Below are positions 12,255-24,439 of a stretch of 64,000 nt of DNA, piece by piece. A program made the position numbers and the translations under genes. The notes beneath the pieces are model-generated. The model saw nothing but the letters and a program-made list of their open reading frames with translations. It did not search any database and had not been told where the DNA came from. Where the stretch lies: NCBI GenBank assembly GCA_026419785.1, contig JAODTK010000899.1, forward strand, positions 62,001 to 126,000, in the 5' to 3' direction. Each line of letters begins with the position of its first letter. Positions within the stretch are counted from its first letter, which is position 1. The DNA comes from Sclerodactyla briareus. Taxonomy: Eukaryota > Echinodermata > Holothuroidea > Dendrochirotida > Sclerodactylidae.

Positions 12255-14442
12255 AATGAACAAAGCGATTCGCCCCAGTTGGCTGCTGGTTCGCTGATCA
12301 GGAGTTGTTCTTTTAGATCACCATTGCAAACAATTACAGGTAAAATTAGACACAATTAGCCAAGGAATTCCATGACCCAATTTCTGACTTCAAATATTCT
12401 CAAATACTCTTCGAAAGGTTAATGAAAATCAAACAAACTTTGAAAATTGGATTGAGCCATGCAAAAAGACACACTGAATGACATGTAATAAAAAAAAAAT
12501 GTAAATAATAATGTAATAATATTCATATTAATACAATTTTATATAGCGAAAATTATAGAAATACGTGGTGATGGATGAAAAAAAATGAACTATAGCATAG
12601 CATATATTCATCAAAGAGTCTGCCGTTATATACATCTACTGAGTCCAGTAACGCCCGAGGAGTGTGGATGGAATGAGCCATCTAATGCCAGGTGTAACCT
12701 GACACCATCAGGCTGTTGGCTGTTGACAGTTACAGTAGGCATACGTTATTGCTAGACTATGGCTATATATAGGGGATATACAGTAGGGGGATCACTGTAA
12801 CTCAGTGTCAATCAAGTGCAACAATGCGTCCTTACATTTTGTAACATGTATGCCCCTTGAAGGAGTTGATATAAGACAAAACTGAAATTTCTGTCTGTTT
12901 CAGATAGGAATACTAGTTAGGTAGGAGAATGGAAATACCATACCGGAGGGGTTGAAAGTTGAAATAGGAAAAATTCAAAGAGATAGTTCTGCTATATTGA
13001 TAGTGATGCTGAGCTAGACAATACCATTCTTAAATGGGGAGCCGAGAGGGTAATAATAAATAAAAAATGTATGGAGTTTGTTAGGGGCTATGTTAGTCAT
13101 TCAATACTTCTCACAATTGAGATTCGGACAATTGAATGGCCTTTGATCATAAACAGTTTTTATGAAATATTCCAATCACAAATGAGCACGTGTCTCGAAA
13201 AATCAGACATATCACATACAGTCTTCGGAGGCTGTGGCAGGGAATGTTTTATTGGCATTATTTTGGTATAAGTGACCTTGAATGACCTCCTTTAATGACA
13301 TTACAGTTTGTATGAAAAAATGTTACCCTTGATTTAAAATGCTGCATGTCCCCAAAATCCAGCCATATCAAACAGTCACTAGAAGCTGTTGCAGCGAAGG
13401 AAATGTTATTATTTGGCAGTTCTTGGCCAATGAGTGACCTTAAATGACCTTTGATGACCAGACGGTGTTGATGAAAAATGCTTGCCTCGATGTGATGCAC
13501 CAACCCCAAAGGCAGATGTAAATCGATACAACACGCCCTATGCTATCTCCCAAAAGGTATTCAAATCGACCTTTGGCCCCTTGTACTTTGACGACAGGTG
13601 TGAAGATCGAAGCGGAAGTTGGTTTCGTTAGAGCACACAGAGCTCTATCACATACCCAAAATTGACAGTTTTTATTTCTTTGGCCTGTAACTCCTAAAAT
13701 AAGACATTTTCTTCAAAGTTGACTTTGACACCTTTGACCTTGTCCTTAGATGTTTGTTTGATCTACTGAACCCACAAATTACCATGACAAATCTCTACGA
13801 GCACCTACCTGCACTCATTCCAATTGTTATTGGCCATTTGACAAACTTTCGAAAAATTGCGTAATTATGCAAATTATTCACATTAAATGACCTTAAGTGA
13901 CCTTTGTACTGTTGTTAAATTCATCTGGAACAAAGGCGTACCTCTCCACCAATTTTCATGAGGATTCAACCAACTTTAAAATCTGGCATAAATTATGCAA
14001 ATTAGACTAGGTAAATGCAAAATTAGTACATTAAATGACCTTTGGTGACCTCGTCCCTACTGTAAAATTTATTGGGACTATAGATAAACCATCTCCACCA
14101 AGTTTCATCAAAATCCAACGAACTTCAAAAATATCGCCAGAAGTAAATGCAATAGACACTTAATCATCATATATATGCCCAGGATCTAATCAGTTCGTGT
14201 ACACTTCATATTGTTATATACTCCAAACGTCATCACCAATGCATCCACCGATCAATAGATATCTTGTACACAAACTTCCCGGGCCAATTTCCCGTAAATA
14301 ATCAAATTTTATGCAAATGAGTATGGTCTTTTGAGACGAAAAGTAAATGCACATCGGCAACTCTTCATCACCGGTGTACCTCCGCAAAAAGGTCCCAGCA
14401 TGATGGCTTCCACGGTTCAGGAGATATCTAACCGCACATACG

Positions 14443-14523
<81 letters not shown>

Positions 14524-14585
14524 CCCACACAAAAGTGACCACTCTGTTCTCTCCTTGAACAAAGTTCAGGCGAGACAATAATATT
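12255..14585 (+). repeat. Long dispersed repeat R2, copy B
   Basis: This is the paralogue of 4680-7690, in the same orientation and with the same block order. It starts at GCGATTCGCCCCAG and ends with a GACA array, CTCTCCTTGAACAAAGTTCA and GGCGAGACAATAAT. It is about 0.7 kb shorter than copy A because internal blocks are missing. There is no conserved open frame across both copies, so it is non-autonomous or non-coding. Confidence 0.65.
14444..14522 (+). repeat. (GACA)n microsatellite, about 20 units
   Basis: An uninterrupted GACA run forms the subterminal tail of R2 copy B. It reads as TDRQ repeats on one strand and SVCL repeats on the other; neither is a gene. Confidence 0.95.
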
Positions 14586-15134
14586 CAACCAGTAGGCCTA
14601 CAGAAACTTAATTATTATAATGAAAGTCGATGGTTAGCGAGCCATCGTCGCGGCAATCCCAGGTATAGGGAACCCGATCCTTGTCGTGCATCCCATGGAC
14701 CAGGTCAAACATATTTCGTGTTTACCATCGCACCTGTTATCTCTTTAACCAATTCCAATCGTTTTCTTAGAACTACTGCTAGTAGACGATAATGGCATAC
14801 ATAATATTCAACCAGTAGATGGGACCGAGCGAAGGCCCCTGTTGGGCCCAGAGACGGAGCCCTTGGGTGCCAAGCTAGTTCGCGCATTCTAGAGGACCCA
14901 GATCCCTTTCTTCTTGCAATCAATTTAAAGGCGATAATCATGCAGTTTGTAAGTAGTCTTGATCGCCGACTACTGACATCAGCGTCCGGTACCCTCGCAA
15001 GACGATTTTTTATCATCGCAAGTCCGACTTTCTGACAAGCCTCGATGTTGTCTGAATATGCGCCACTTCCGGGAATCTTGAGAGGACCTAATACGAGAAG
15101 CAATAACAAGTTCCCCTTAATACGTCAGGCCTCA

Positions 15135-16815
15135 AGAATGGAAGAAGAGATTGACAGTCACTGCGTCTGCATGGGCAATGTTCTAGGCGGGTATATCTTG
15201 CTGTTGTCAGTCTACGATCACATGTCCAATGACCAATAAAAGACTTCTGAGCACTCGGAGTCGGGGTCGATATCTATAGGTTCGATATCCAAGGGTAATT
15301 AGTTCGTAGTTTATACCGTGCACATTTTCGAGAAAAAAGTTTGTAATCATAATGGAAATAAAGATCCGACATTCATATTGAAAAGGAGACATAATCCATA
15401 AGGTCCGGTATACATACTGAAATAAAAGGTTCGACAGTCATATTGGGCAAGAAGGTTCGGTATTCCTAATAGAAAACAAGACGATCGCCATAAGTGTTTA
15501 CGCCTGATTGCGCGATTGATGTTTTTTTACCAGAAGCTACGCCAGTGGTTACTAGCCTTTTGCGCCACAGCGCCTTCTTGATCTAATGGGTGAAGTTGAA
15601 GAAACCCCCTCCCCCTAGCAATATAGTGTTAGAAATTATCAACTGATAACCAACACTCTCCCAGGAACCCTAGTTGTTGATATTACTGACAAAGGTATCG
15701 TAGAAATCCAACCTAATTTGTAGGAATATTTCAACTGTAGGATTTTGCGGATTTTCACATCAATCTCTCTTATTCCCCATTAACACCTAATACTACGTCT
15801 GACCTAGAATCTCTGAACACTCCATATGTACTATTAATCCATGATAGCACTATCCAATAGAGATGACATTTACTGCGTCCGCATGGGCAATGTTCTAGGC
15901 GGGTAACATTTGCTGCTGTCCGTCTACGATCACATGTCCAATGATCCATACTTTCTGAGCACTCGGAGTCGGGGTCCGTCCGATATCTATCAGGTTCGAT
16001 ATCCAAGGGTAATTAGTTCGTAGTTTATACCGTGCACATTTTCGAGAAAAAAAGTTTGTAATTCATAATGAAATAAAAAGATCGCATTTCATATTGGAAG
16101 GAGACATTAATCCATAAGGTCCGGTGTATACATAGTGAATGAAAGGTTCGATATTCATATGGGCAAGAAGGTTCGGTATTCCTAATAGAAAACACAGACG
16201 ATAGCCATAAGTGTTTACGCCTGTTGCGCGATTGATGTTTTTGACCAGAAGCTACGCCAGTGGTTCCTAGCCTTTTGCCTTTTTTTCTTGAGCTGATGGG
16301 TGAAGTTGAAGAGTTCTCCTCCCCCTACAGCCCTAGCAATATAGTGTTAGAAATTATCAACTGAGAAACCAAAAACGCTCTAACAACAAGAATCCAGCAA
16401 TATGTCCAAAAATATAACAATGTCCACTTCTGCTTTTTAATGCATTGTAAAGTCGTCGGTATTGTATTGTGTGATAAAATTGTTGGTCAAGTCTAATAGG
16501 TACTATTGTACTTTGTACGGGCGAGAAGCATGTGCGCTCTTATTAGGGCCTGAGCTTCTATTAGACTAGATACGATAGTAGCTTATACTCCCCTCAATAG
16601 CCTTCACTCCAAAATTCCAGAACACTCCATAGGAACCACTAGTTGTTGATATTACTGACAAAGGTATCGTACTCGTAGAAATCCAACCTAATTTGTAGGA
16701 ATATTTCAACTGTAGGATTTTGCGGATTTTCACATAAATAGCTCATTATTCCCCTTTAACTAACTACCTTTGACCTAGAATCCTTGAACACTCCACGGTA
16801 CCATTAATCTGATAG
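15135..16815 (+). repeat. Local tandem duplication, two units of about 0.7 kb or more
   Basis: Unit 1 (about 15135-15830) and unit 2 (about 15860-16815) share CATGGGCAATGTTCTAGGCG, GAGCACTCGGAGTCGGGGTC, CGATATCCAAGGGTAATTAG, GATTGCGCGATTGATG-like and GACAAAGGTATCGTA blocks in the same order. Unit 2 has an extra ~240 bp (about 16380-16620). Within each unit, GGTTCGGTATTCATATTG-like phrases recur every 30-45 bp, a smaller array inside the duplication. It is non-coding. Confidence 0.75.
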
Positions 16816-17330
16816 CACGGCCCATACCATCTAATCAAAAACATTAATTTTAGGAGAGGAACATGAACTTTTACGCCCTTTCAAGGACCATTGAGTGACA
16901 TTCCTGAAGTCAGCTCGATAGGATGGAAGATCTAACAAAAATGTAGGAGAAGAAGCATTTGCAGATTTCCACTTATATTTCTACATTTATCTCATTAGCC
17001 ATCTCAAACGACCTTTGACTCCGAATCCCTGAACACCCTATAGGTAGCACTAGTTGGTCCTGAAACACGACAAATTATCATGGAAATACAACTCAACTGC
17101 AGACTTTGGGGAAGCATTTTGCCGAATTCCACAGGTCTTATCAACTTTGCAGATGTCCATTCTTTTCTTGAACGTATAACGCAGTATGCCGATTTAATGA
17201 CTTATGACCTGGCTTTTGAACATATTTCACGGCATATCAACCTAATATGAGGGAGGAAAGCATTTTTTTTTCTTGGAATCTCACATTGTGTCCAAGTTTG
17301 GTCAACATCGGTCCAAAAACGAACTGGACG
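16816..17330 (+). repeat. AT-rich repeat-like stretch leading into GACA tail
   Basis: Phrases such as CCAAGTTTGGTCAACATCGG just before the GACA array have the style of a repeat 3' end. No exon is seen. Confidence 0.35.
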
Positions 17331-17334
17331 GACG

Positions 17335-17337
17335 GAC

Positions 17338-17401
<64 letters not shown>

Positions 17402-17488
17402 GCAGGAAGGACGGAACGGACGGACGACGGACGACGGACGACGGACGACGGACGACGGACGGACAGATAGAGCGATAGTAGATAGTAG

Positions 17489-17552
<64 letters not shown>
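17335..17552 (+). repeat. Compound GACA / GGACGAC / GATA microsatellite
   Basis: About 16 GACA units are followed by a GGACGAC array (17415-17462) and then about 18 GATA units. The phase changes suggest stepwise expansion. Overlapping open frames are repeat translations only. Confidence 0.93.
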
Positions 17553-17553
<1 letters not shown>

Positions 17554-18405
17554 CTAATTAATTCCTATGTGAAGACCTTATTTCGCCTGTTTTTCTCGCA
17601 GTGCAAAATTGCAGCATTCATTGGGTGGTGTATATGGGCGGCCGTTGCATCCCCCGTGACATCATACAATCTCAAGCGAAATGTGATTTGAATAGATCAC
17701 CTGGGAAACTGCCTTATCGAGGTCAGGGTCCTTCAAGCCCGCCAGGACCGTAATTGTCTGACACGACGCGCATTATTCTCTGCAAACAAATTGATAATGA
17801 AGAAACTGAATTAATGAACACCTCAATCCTGAATGCATGCTAAGTAATCTTAAATCACTGGAAATGACGTCAGGATAACAAATTAGGCGGGGCGGACCTG
17901 GCAACCGTGGAAGGAAGTATAGTTTTCTGAAAATAGAAAGGACACTAGAGCACAATTGTGCTGAGCTCAAACCGCACAAATGTATCAAGATGAATGTAGG
18001 TTCAAGAACATGAGGCCGAAGGCAGTTTTCCCAACATGGCCTAATTTGTGCCCTGTTACGGATCTTTTGGCCTTGATCTTCATATGGCCAAAGTTGGCTT
18101 CAGTCAATAAATATTCCACATGAAAGGGGCCCCCATGGCCCACACCGGGCCTTGGGCTAAATCCCTGGGCACTCCGAGGGAATGGCAATTAGACTATCAT
18201 TATGACTGAATCATCAGCACTATGCAACATAATTTATCAGGAGATCAAGATTTTGCAGTATCACATAATGGGCCCAGGGCCCAAACTGGCACGGACCCCA
18301 AATTCCCGTCCCCGACACCGAACCCTAATGACCCAAGACCAGTACTGTACCTTTGAAGAAGAATCAATTGAAGCTTGTGGGAGGAGATGCTTTTCACGTA
18401 CCATT
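17553..18405. other. Stretch without a supported gene; one short paralogous block
   Basis: A block around TGTATCAAGATGAATGTA (17980-18050), with AGGCAGT downstream, recurs at 22632-22695, so this is probably repeat-derived. No exon is supported. Confidence 0.4.
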
Positions 18406-18409
18406 GGTG

Positions 18410-20497
18410 TGAAATTTCACAAGGCGATCGCCAAAAGTGTCTCGCCTGGTTGCGCGATCGGTGGTTTCTATATGACTACACAAACAACCACTAGTTCAGG
18501 CAGACCATCGCAATGGCAAACGAACATCACATATTTCCACATAAACACATAAAAATTCCTAAAAACAAATAACTGACCAAACGTTTGCTCTTGATACAAA
18601 AGTCCCTAAATGTTTTGTTTTTCTTCTTCATGCCCCCCCCCACATTATTCTCTCAATAAATACCCAATTGGAATAATGTTTTATTCCAAACTTGAAATGT
18701 TCTAAATACCCTAGCAGCCCGGGCTTTGTTGCCTTTTAAAATCAAAATTACCTTCATGATTCATTTGCTTTGATTTCAAGCAGCAAAGGGATCATGCACC
18801 CACCCCCTTGCGGCAGTAGTATGAGTAAATACACCCTCCCCCGCCTCCCCCCAACACCAAAAACTATCCCAACGCCGCCAGTCAAGGGATGTCCCAAAAA
18901 TATCTTAGGAAACCTCCCATTGGCACTACTTTGACAATAGTTGACATATATAGCAACACAGTCACAAACCTTTTAAGTACCAGGCCTGGAATAAACAACA
19001 TAGGTGATATGAGGACAGATTGATGAGCTAGCTCTGACCCATGCAAGCCCCTATAAAGGACTGTGGGGTGTCAGTAAGAGAGAAGATGTTCTATTCGGGA
19101 CATTATGCAGTTATGGCATTATATACACAAAGTAAGTGAAAATGGTGCAATCAGGCCATATCCAGAAGGGGGAGGGGGGGGGGTGGGCATGCGTCCAAAA
19201 GCAGAAGAGAGGAAAGAAAAATGTTAGTTCTTTTTTTGGTAGGTCAATCAAACCTAATCAAAGTGGGTGGGTAAGAGAGTGTTTGCTCTGTGGGAAGGCT
19301 TATAACAACAGTAAATCATTGTCACAGGAGCTAGTTTCACTCGTTCCTCCGTGCTTATTCTAACAGAAGCTATATATGATGGAATTCAATAAATTTCATG
19401 AACATCAAAAAAACATCAGATTCAGAAAATGTTAACGGACCACACCTACTGAATTCTTACCAAGTTGGCGAAATTCTTACCAAGTTGGAATTGGAATAAA
19501 TTATGGGAAAATTAGGCACAGACAATGAGCTTAGAACAGCAATAAAATTATCACAGGAGCTATGTTTTACTCGTTCTCAGTGCTTTATTCTAATAGAAGC
19601 TATTATAGGATGGAATTCAATCAAATTCATGAACAATCAAACACATCAGATCCGAAATTAATGTTGACCGGACCATATCTACTGAGTGTGGCGAAATTTG
19701 ACCAAGTTGGAAATTGGAAGAATTATGCAAATCTCTAGCACATAACAAGACTCTACTGACACCAGCTGGACCTCCAAAACTGATCAGGATCAAAGGTGGA
19801 TAAAATCTACAAAGTTCTGGGGAATCCAACAACTTTCAGAAATTGCAAAAATTTATGCAAATTAACACTTTAAATAAACTCCAGTGACCCCGATTCACTT
19901 TTAAATTTGCGGGGGGAACCATGGTAAGCCACATCCACCAAGTTTCGTGAAATCGACAAACTTGAAAAATTCGCATAAATATGCAAAGTTAGACACTTAA
20001 TTAGCCATATTTTAGGCTTGAAAATCTAATCAGTTCATCTACCTGTCATCCAGTCCTACATGCCAAACTACATCACTATTCGCACATGTTTTTTTACGGT
20101 TCTTGCTAATCTTGCTAACGAGCTTAAAAATAAATTACATGAAATAAGCTATTTACCCAACTAATTAATGAATTTGATGCCCAAAATCTAATCAGATTGT
20201 GTACACCCAACCCTGGTGTTACCCACAAAATTTTGTTATAATTGGCTCACGGTTTGTGATAAAGCCTACTAACAAGAAAATGTGACACATACCACACACT
20301 GCACCCACCCCACCCACAACCACCCACCCACACGCACACACACACGCACACACATACACACACACACACAACATTATATATTATATATATATATATATAG
20401 AGATATATATATATATTTTAATATATATTATAATATTATATATATATATAGATAATAGATATATATTATATATATATATATATATAGATATATATAG

Positions 20498-20540
<43 letters not shown>

Positions 20541-20595
20541 GCCAATGACCACTAAGTCTCTTCTGATTCATTAGGCGCGACAATAAAATGGGCCC
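18410..20595 (+). repeat. Long dispersed repeat R1, copy B
   Basis: The left end is AAGGCGATCGCCAAAAGTGT followed by CTCGCCTGGTTGCGCGATCG. The right end is CTAAGTCTCTTCTGATTCA followed by a degraded GGCGCGACAAT. Blocks match copy A at 3160-4665 (C-rich middle, then the TGACC / CACCAAGTTTCGTGA half). A short internal repeat of about 180 bp (around 19360-19520 and 19560-19710) and a CA/TA microsatellite make this copy longer. Confidence 0.65.
20320..20545. repeat. CA then TA microsatellite
   Basis: CACACA runs grade into long TATATA blocks with GATA interruptions, lying just inside the right end of R1 copy B. Its length is likely unreliable in any assembly. Confidence 0.9.
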
Positions 20596-22600
20596 TCGGC
20601 CCAAATGCGGACCTGGACCGAAAATTCTGAAACACCCCGAAAAAGATCCGGCGGTTAGTCCATCATTATGACAAAACATCAGCCCATGTGCACCCAACAT
20701 TTGTAGCGAGGAAATTACATGTTGAAATTTAACAAATGATGGCTATATGCCCCTTCAATGACCTGCGACCCTGACTTCACAAAAGTCAGACATGTCCCAT
20801 TGGTCAATGAACATTGTGTCCAAAGTTTGGCGGACATCCATCAAGACTGGACTGTTGGGGGCCAAAAAAGGCAATTGATTGTTGACACCACTGGATGAGT
20901 AGAGTGACATTGCGGATTCCCAATAGCCTAGCTGGTTGAAGCTAACAAGAACGCAACACTGCGTTAGTGATTCTCTGCCCTTTCTGGGGGGGGGGGTGGT
21001 TGGAGTTATTAAGCGGGCCGGATCTTATTATCATGTCCGCGTAATTAATACATCCCATGGCAGTCAAGCGTTAACTGATATGAACATTTAAACAGCATAA
21101 ATGAAATGACCTTTACAATTTCGTTGTGTTGAAATGTCCGTGTATTGTTCCACGATGACCTGTCAACTTCAGAAATTCACGAAATGTGGAGGTTGGTGCT
21201 CGAAACTTTGCAGGTCTCTTCACAAACAATGCATTACGTAGGTATACTAAATGGGATTCAAACACACTAAAAAATAATGGATGCGTTGGAATGTACCTCC
21301 TCCCATATGGCTTCTAGCCTGCTGGGGCGACAGGAAATGAAATGTTAGTCCTTGATATTGTGGCAAACGTGTGTGTGCCACTAAGTCGCCTAACACTAAG
21401 AGTATATGACTGGATATAGTGCAATCTTAAAATGGCCTCCATGTTTGCCATTTCGCGTACAGTGTAGGATAGGAGTGTTTCTCTTCTTACCACTCATTTT
21501 TGCCTAACACAGCTCATTGCGCCACTCTGTTTTCTAGTAATTGGAACTGTTCGCTCCTGAACCGCGCCTGTATTTTTGGTATTTGACACTTTGACTTTCC
21601 AGGAGATGGTGTTGTCAGAATTTGACTAATTTGTGATTGGCTAAGTCCCTTATTTTTCCTGTATGAAGGAAAATCTGAGCCCACTTTGAATGGATGAGGT
21701 CGCATGCACGCGTCTGATTAACCAACGTAAATATTCAACAAACCATGCTGCGACTCGTACGGTTTACGGTCGCTGGTTTACGGTCGCTGTGTTTACGATA
21801 CGGTCGCTGTATGCTTTATGCATGCTGTGGTGGCACTTTTTTTATACAAAATTTGACCTTTGCAATTCTCCCTTGGTGCCAAGGTAAATAATTAAGGTCG
21901 AAGACAAACCTATTCAAAACATTAAATGTGAGTCAACCGTATCTTCTGATCTCAGTCAAGCCCTTTAGAGGTGTGACCTTTCATGACTTTTCGCTTAAAA
22001 CGTCAATAACTTGAGAGTTATGAGCATCGAGAAGGGTAGTATAATTGCCTTTTTGGTCGTCTCTGCGATACGAATCCACCGTCGCAAAAAGTCCCGAAAT
22101 ATCAAAAGGTCAAAGAAGTCACCTGGGGTCCAAAAAATTAGGTCATCCCATATGTTTCGCATAGACAACAACTTTCCAGTTAACTCCCTAATATGTTTTC
22201 GTTCATGCATTCTCCATAGATGTCACTTTTTTAACCATCCGACCTTTCCGGAATAATTAGGTTAATATCCACGATATTTCAACCGCCTACTAATCTTCTT
22301 AGCATAAAATTATGCAACCGTTTTGTCAAACAGACACGATTTAGAGCTGCTTAAAGCATTTTTTCCTTCTGGCTGATCTAATGATGCTTTGACCTCTCCC
22401 AAAACACTAGGGAACAGATACTCATACGTTGAAATCCTTCAACCAATATGTACAGTCCGACTTTGCGTATTCCACTTATCGTGTATAGAAGCCCCTGCAC
22501 AGCCGCATGCACACAAACACACATACAACGCGTGACCACATAGATTCTTTGCTTCGGCCAAGAATAAAAAAAACTGCTGTGACCGTAGGATAGGGCATAG
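20596..22600. other. Stretch without a supported gene
   Basis: At 21762-21812 a short tandem TTTACGGTCGCTG occurs about three to four times, resembling the CGTACGG-rich island at 24.4-25.5 kb. A minus-strand frame at 21514-21705 ends in a stop and has an unremarkable polar composition; I cannot support it as an exon. Confidence 0.4.
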
Positions 22601-22609
22601 ACAAACTAG

Positions 22610-23265
22610 GTGTGTAGCTCAAACCGCACTGATGTATCAAGATGAATGTACAATATGTGATAAATGTTCAAGATCATGAGACCAAGAAGGCAGTCTCAAA
22701 CAAACAATTCGGAACTGAAGGATAAATATACGCAACCAAGGTTCATGGAATCCAACCAACCGATTTTGCAATCAATAATGCCAATAAGACACATTAAATG
22801 GACCTCCAGTGACCCCGATTTTTCAAGTTTGGGACTCTGAAGATAGACCATATTCACCAAAGTTTCGTGAAATCGGACGAACTATTAGAATATTTTTACA
22901 CTGAAAATCTAATCGATTCATCTACATTATATCCTGCATCTATTGCTTAAACCAGGTCAACCTAGCACCTACGGTTCATCCGTAACGAGCTGAACAATAA
23001 CTTACATAAAAACCAGGCTAATTACCTTACTAATTATGACTTTTGTGCCCAAAATCTAATCAGATAGTTTCCACCAACCCGATACTACATAAGAATTTAA
23101 TCGAAATCGGTTTTACCGTTTCAGAGAAACGCTAACGAGAAAGTGGGACAAACATACACACACCCTTACACACAAACACACCTACCTACTCATACATACA
23201 TTACATACAGACATACATACATACATACATACATACATACATAAATACAGACAGACAGACAGACA
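22610..23265 (+). repeat. R1-type fragment with ATAC/ACAG tail
   Basis: It contains the R1 phrases TGAAAATCTAATCGATTCAT, CCAAAATCTAATCAG and GCTAACGAGAAAGTGGGAC, then a CATA and CAGA microsatellite (23190-23265). This is the usual position of simple repeats in this superfamily. Confidence 0.55.
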
Positions 23266-23399
23266 AGAAAGCCCGGGCGTGGTCCAAGGGGCAAAAGCGC
23301 TTGAATTTCCATCTGAGACATAAGTACAAAGTTGAAAATCAATCAGACAAAGTTTGGAGGAAAATATTGCTCTTTGCCGGATCACGTGTTTTCAACGAA

Positions 23400-23590
23400 A
23401 ATCTGATATGGATGGACGTAAGAGTGGCCCGGCACGGCCACTTCCGAAATCATCCGAGATTTACTAGGGCGGAGGTGTGTAAACGATCAGTTCGTACAGC
23501 AGGTGTTGGAAAGTTGTTGCCGCTCACACGGGTGGGGACAGCGGAAGCCCAAAACCACAATACCCCGAAGGGAAAGATATAATTAGGCCA
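23400..23590 (+). mobile_element. MITE family C, right-half fragment
   Basis: This matches the right half of the family C element: an ATCCGAGATTTACTAGGGCGG block, a GGCGG-rich part, then AAACCACAATACCCCGAAGG and GATATAA. It is diverged relative to the 28.4 kb and 58.1 kb copies. Confidence 0.45.
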
Positions 23591-23744
23591 TGCCGATAAG
23601 TGGGAAATTTCCTTGATTATATCCCCATTTCGGGGATCCGTTGTATTGGATGAGCAATCCGCCATGGAGTTTAACGTTAGCACACGACTCTCCAACCAAT
23701 TCATCTTGGCACACGGTTCTTTGAGGTCATGGGAACCTCAAAAT

Positions 23745-24345
23745 AAAACTAGAATGTGCAGGCGGGGAAACCGGCGAGGGTATATCCCGCAGAAATTACC
23801 TTTGTGCGCCTCATTTAGAGAAATGTGCAATTAAATCATGTCTATGTGACCTCTCGTGACTTTAGTAATGACCAACTGTAGTCCACAATTCTCCAAGTTT
23901 CGTTGCCAATACGATTAAGTTAGATTAAATCGCATAAATATGCATATTTGACCTCATGTGCTCAGAATGACCTTCATGTTGCTACAGGACCATAACAACA
24001 GTCCACATCCACTAAGTTCGTTCGAATCCGTCAAGTTTGAAAATCGCAAAAAGGACCACAAATTGACCCTCGGTGACCCTCGACTTCTTCAGGACCAACT
24101 TTTGTCTCCACCCACCAAGTTTTCGTGTAAATCGGACTTGTCTCTGTATTTCCGCGTGAAACCTGCCAAATGGAAGGCAGCAGACATGACAGTAATGCAC
24201 CACTTTCGAACCCTTCCAGAGCGATTTCAAACGAGAGCGGTCATATGCCACAAGTTTAAGTTAATCGAGAGAACTTTTTTAAGAGATTGCGCAAAAAAAC
24301 GCCCTAAACGTTTCCGGCGGCGGAGCGACGGGAACCGGCGGACAA
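23745..24345 (+). mobile_element. MITE family C, near full-length copy
   Basis: The left end is CTAGAATGTGCAGGCGGGG, followed by GGTATATCCCGC. The body has TGACCTC/GTGACC blocks and CACCAAGTTTTCGTG phrases, and the right side has CGGCGGCGGAGCGACGG. The open frame of 142 codons over 23958-24386 is an accident of the repeat; its phrases recur untranslated in the other copies. Confidence 0.6.
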
Positions 24346-24439
24346 AGCCCGAAAAATTACCATCCCGACACTTACTTACGCATTAATTAAGTGTCCATAG
24401 ATATGTGAGTTTTCGTCAGAGTAATTTGTAGCCTACAAC

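Noticed and set aside
14331-14588. TDRQ and SVCL repeat proteins
   Set aside because: They are direct translations of a GACA microsatellite.
14705-15109. 134-codon minus-strand open frame next to R2 copy B
   Set aside because: It begins with TTG, shows no domain and has no splice or start context.
23958-24386. 142-codon open frame on the plus strand, longest in the window
   Set aside because: It lies wholly inside a MITE family C copy; the same phrases are untranslatable in the other copies.
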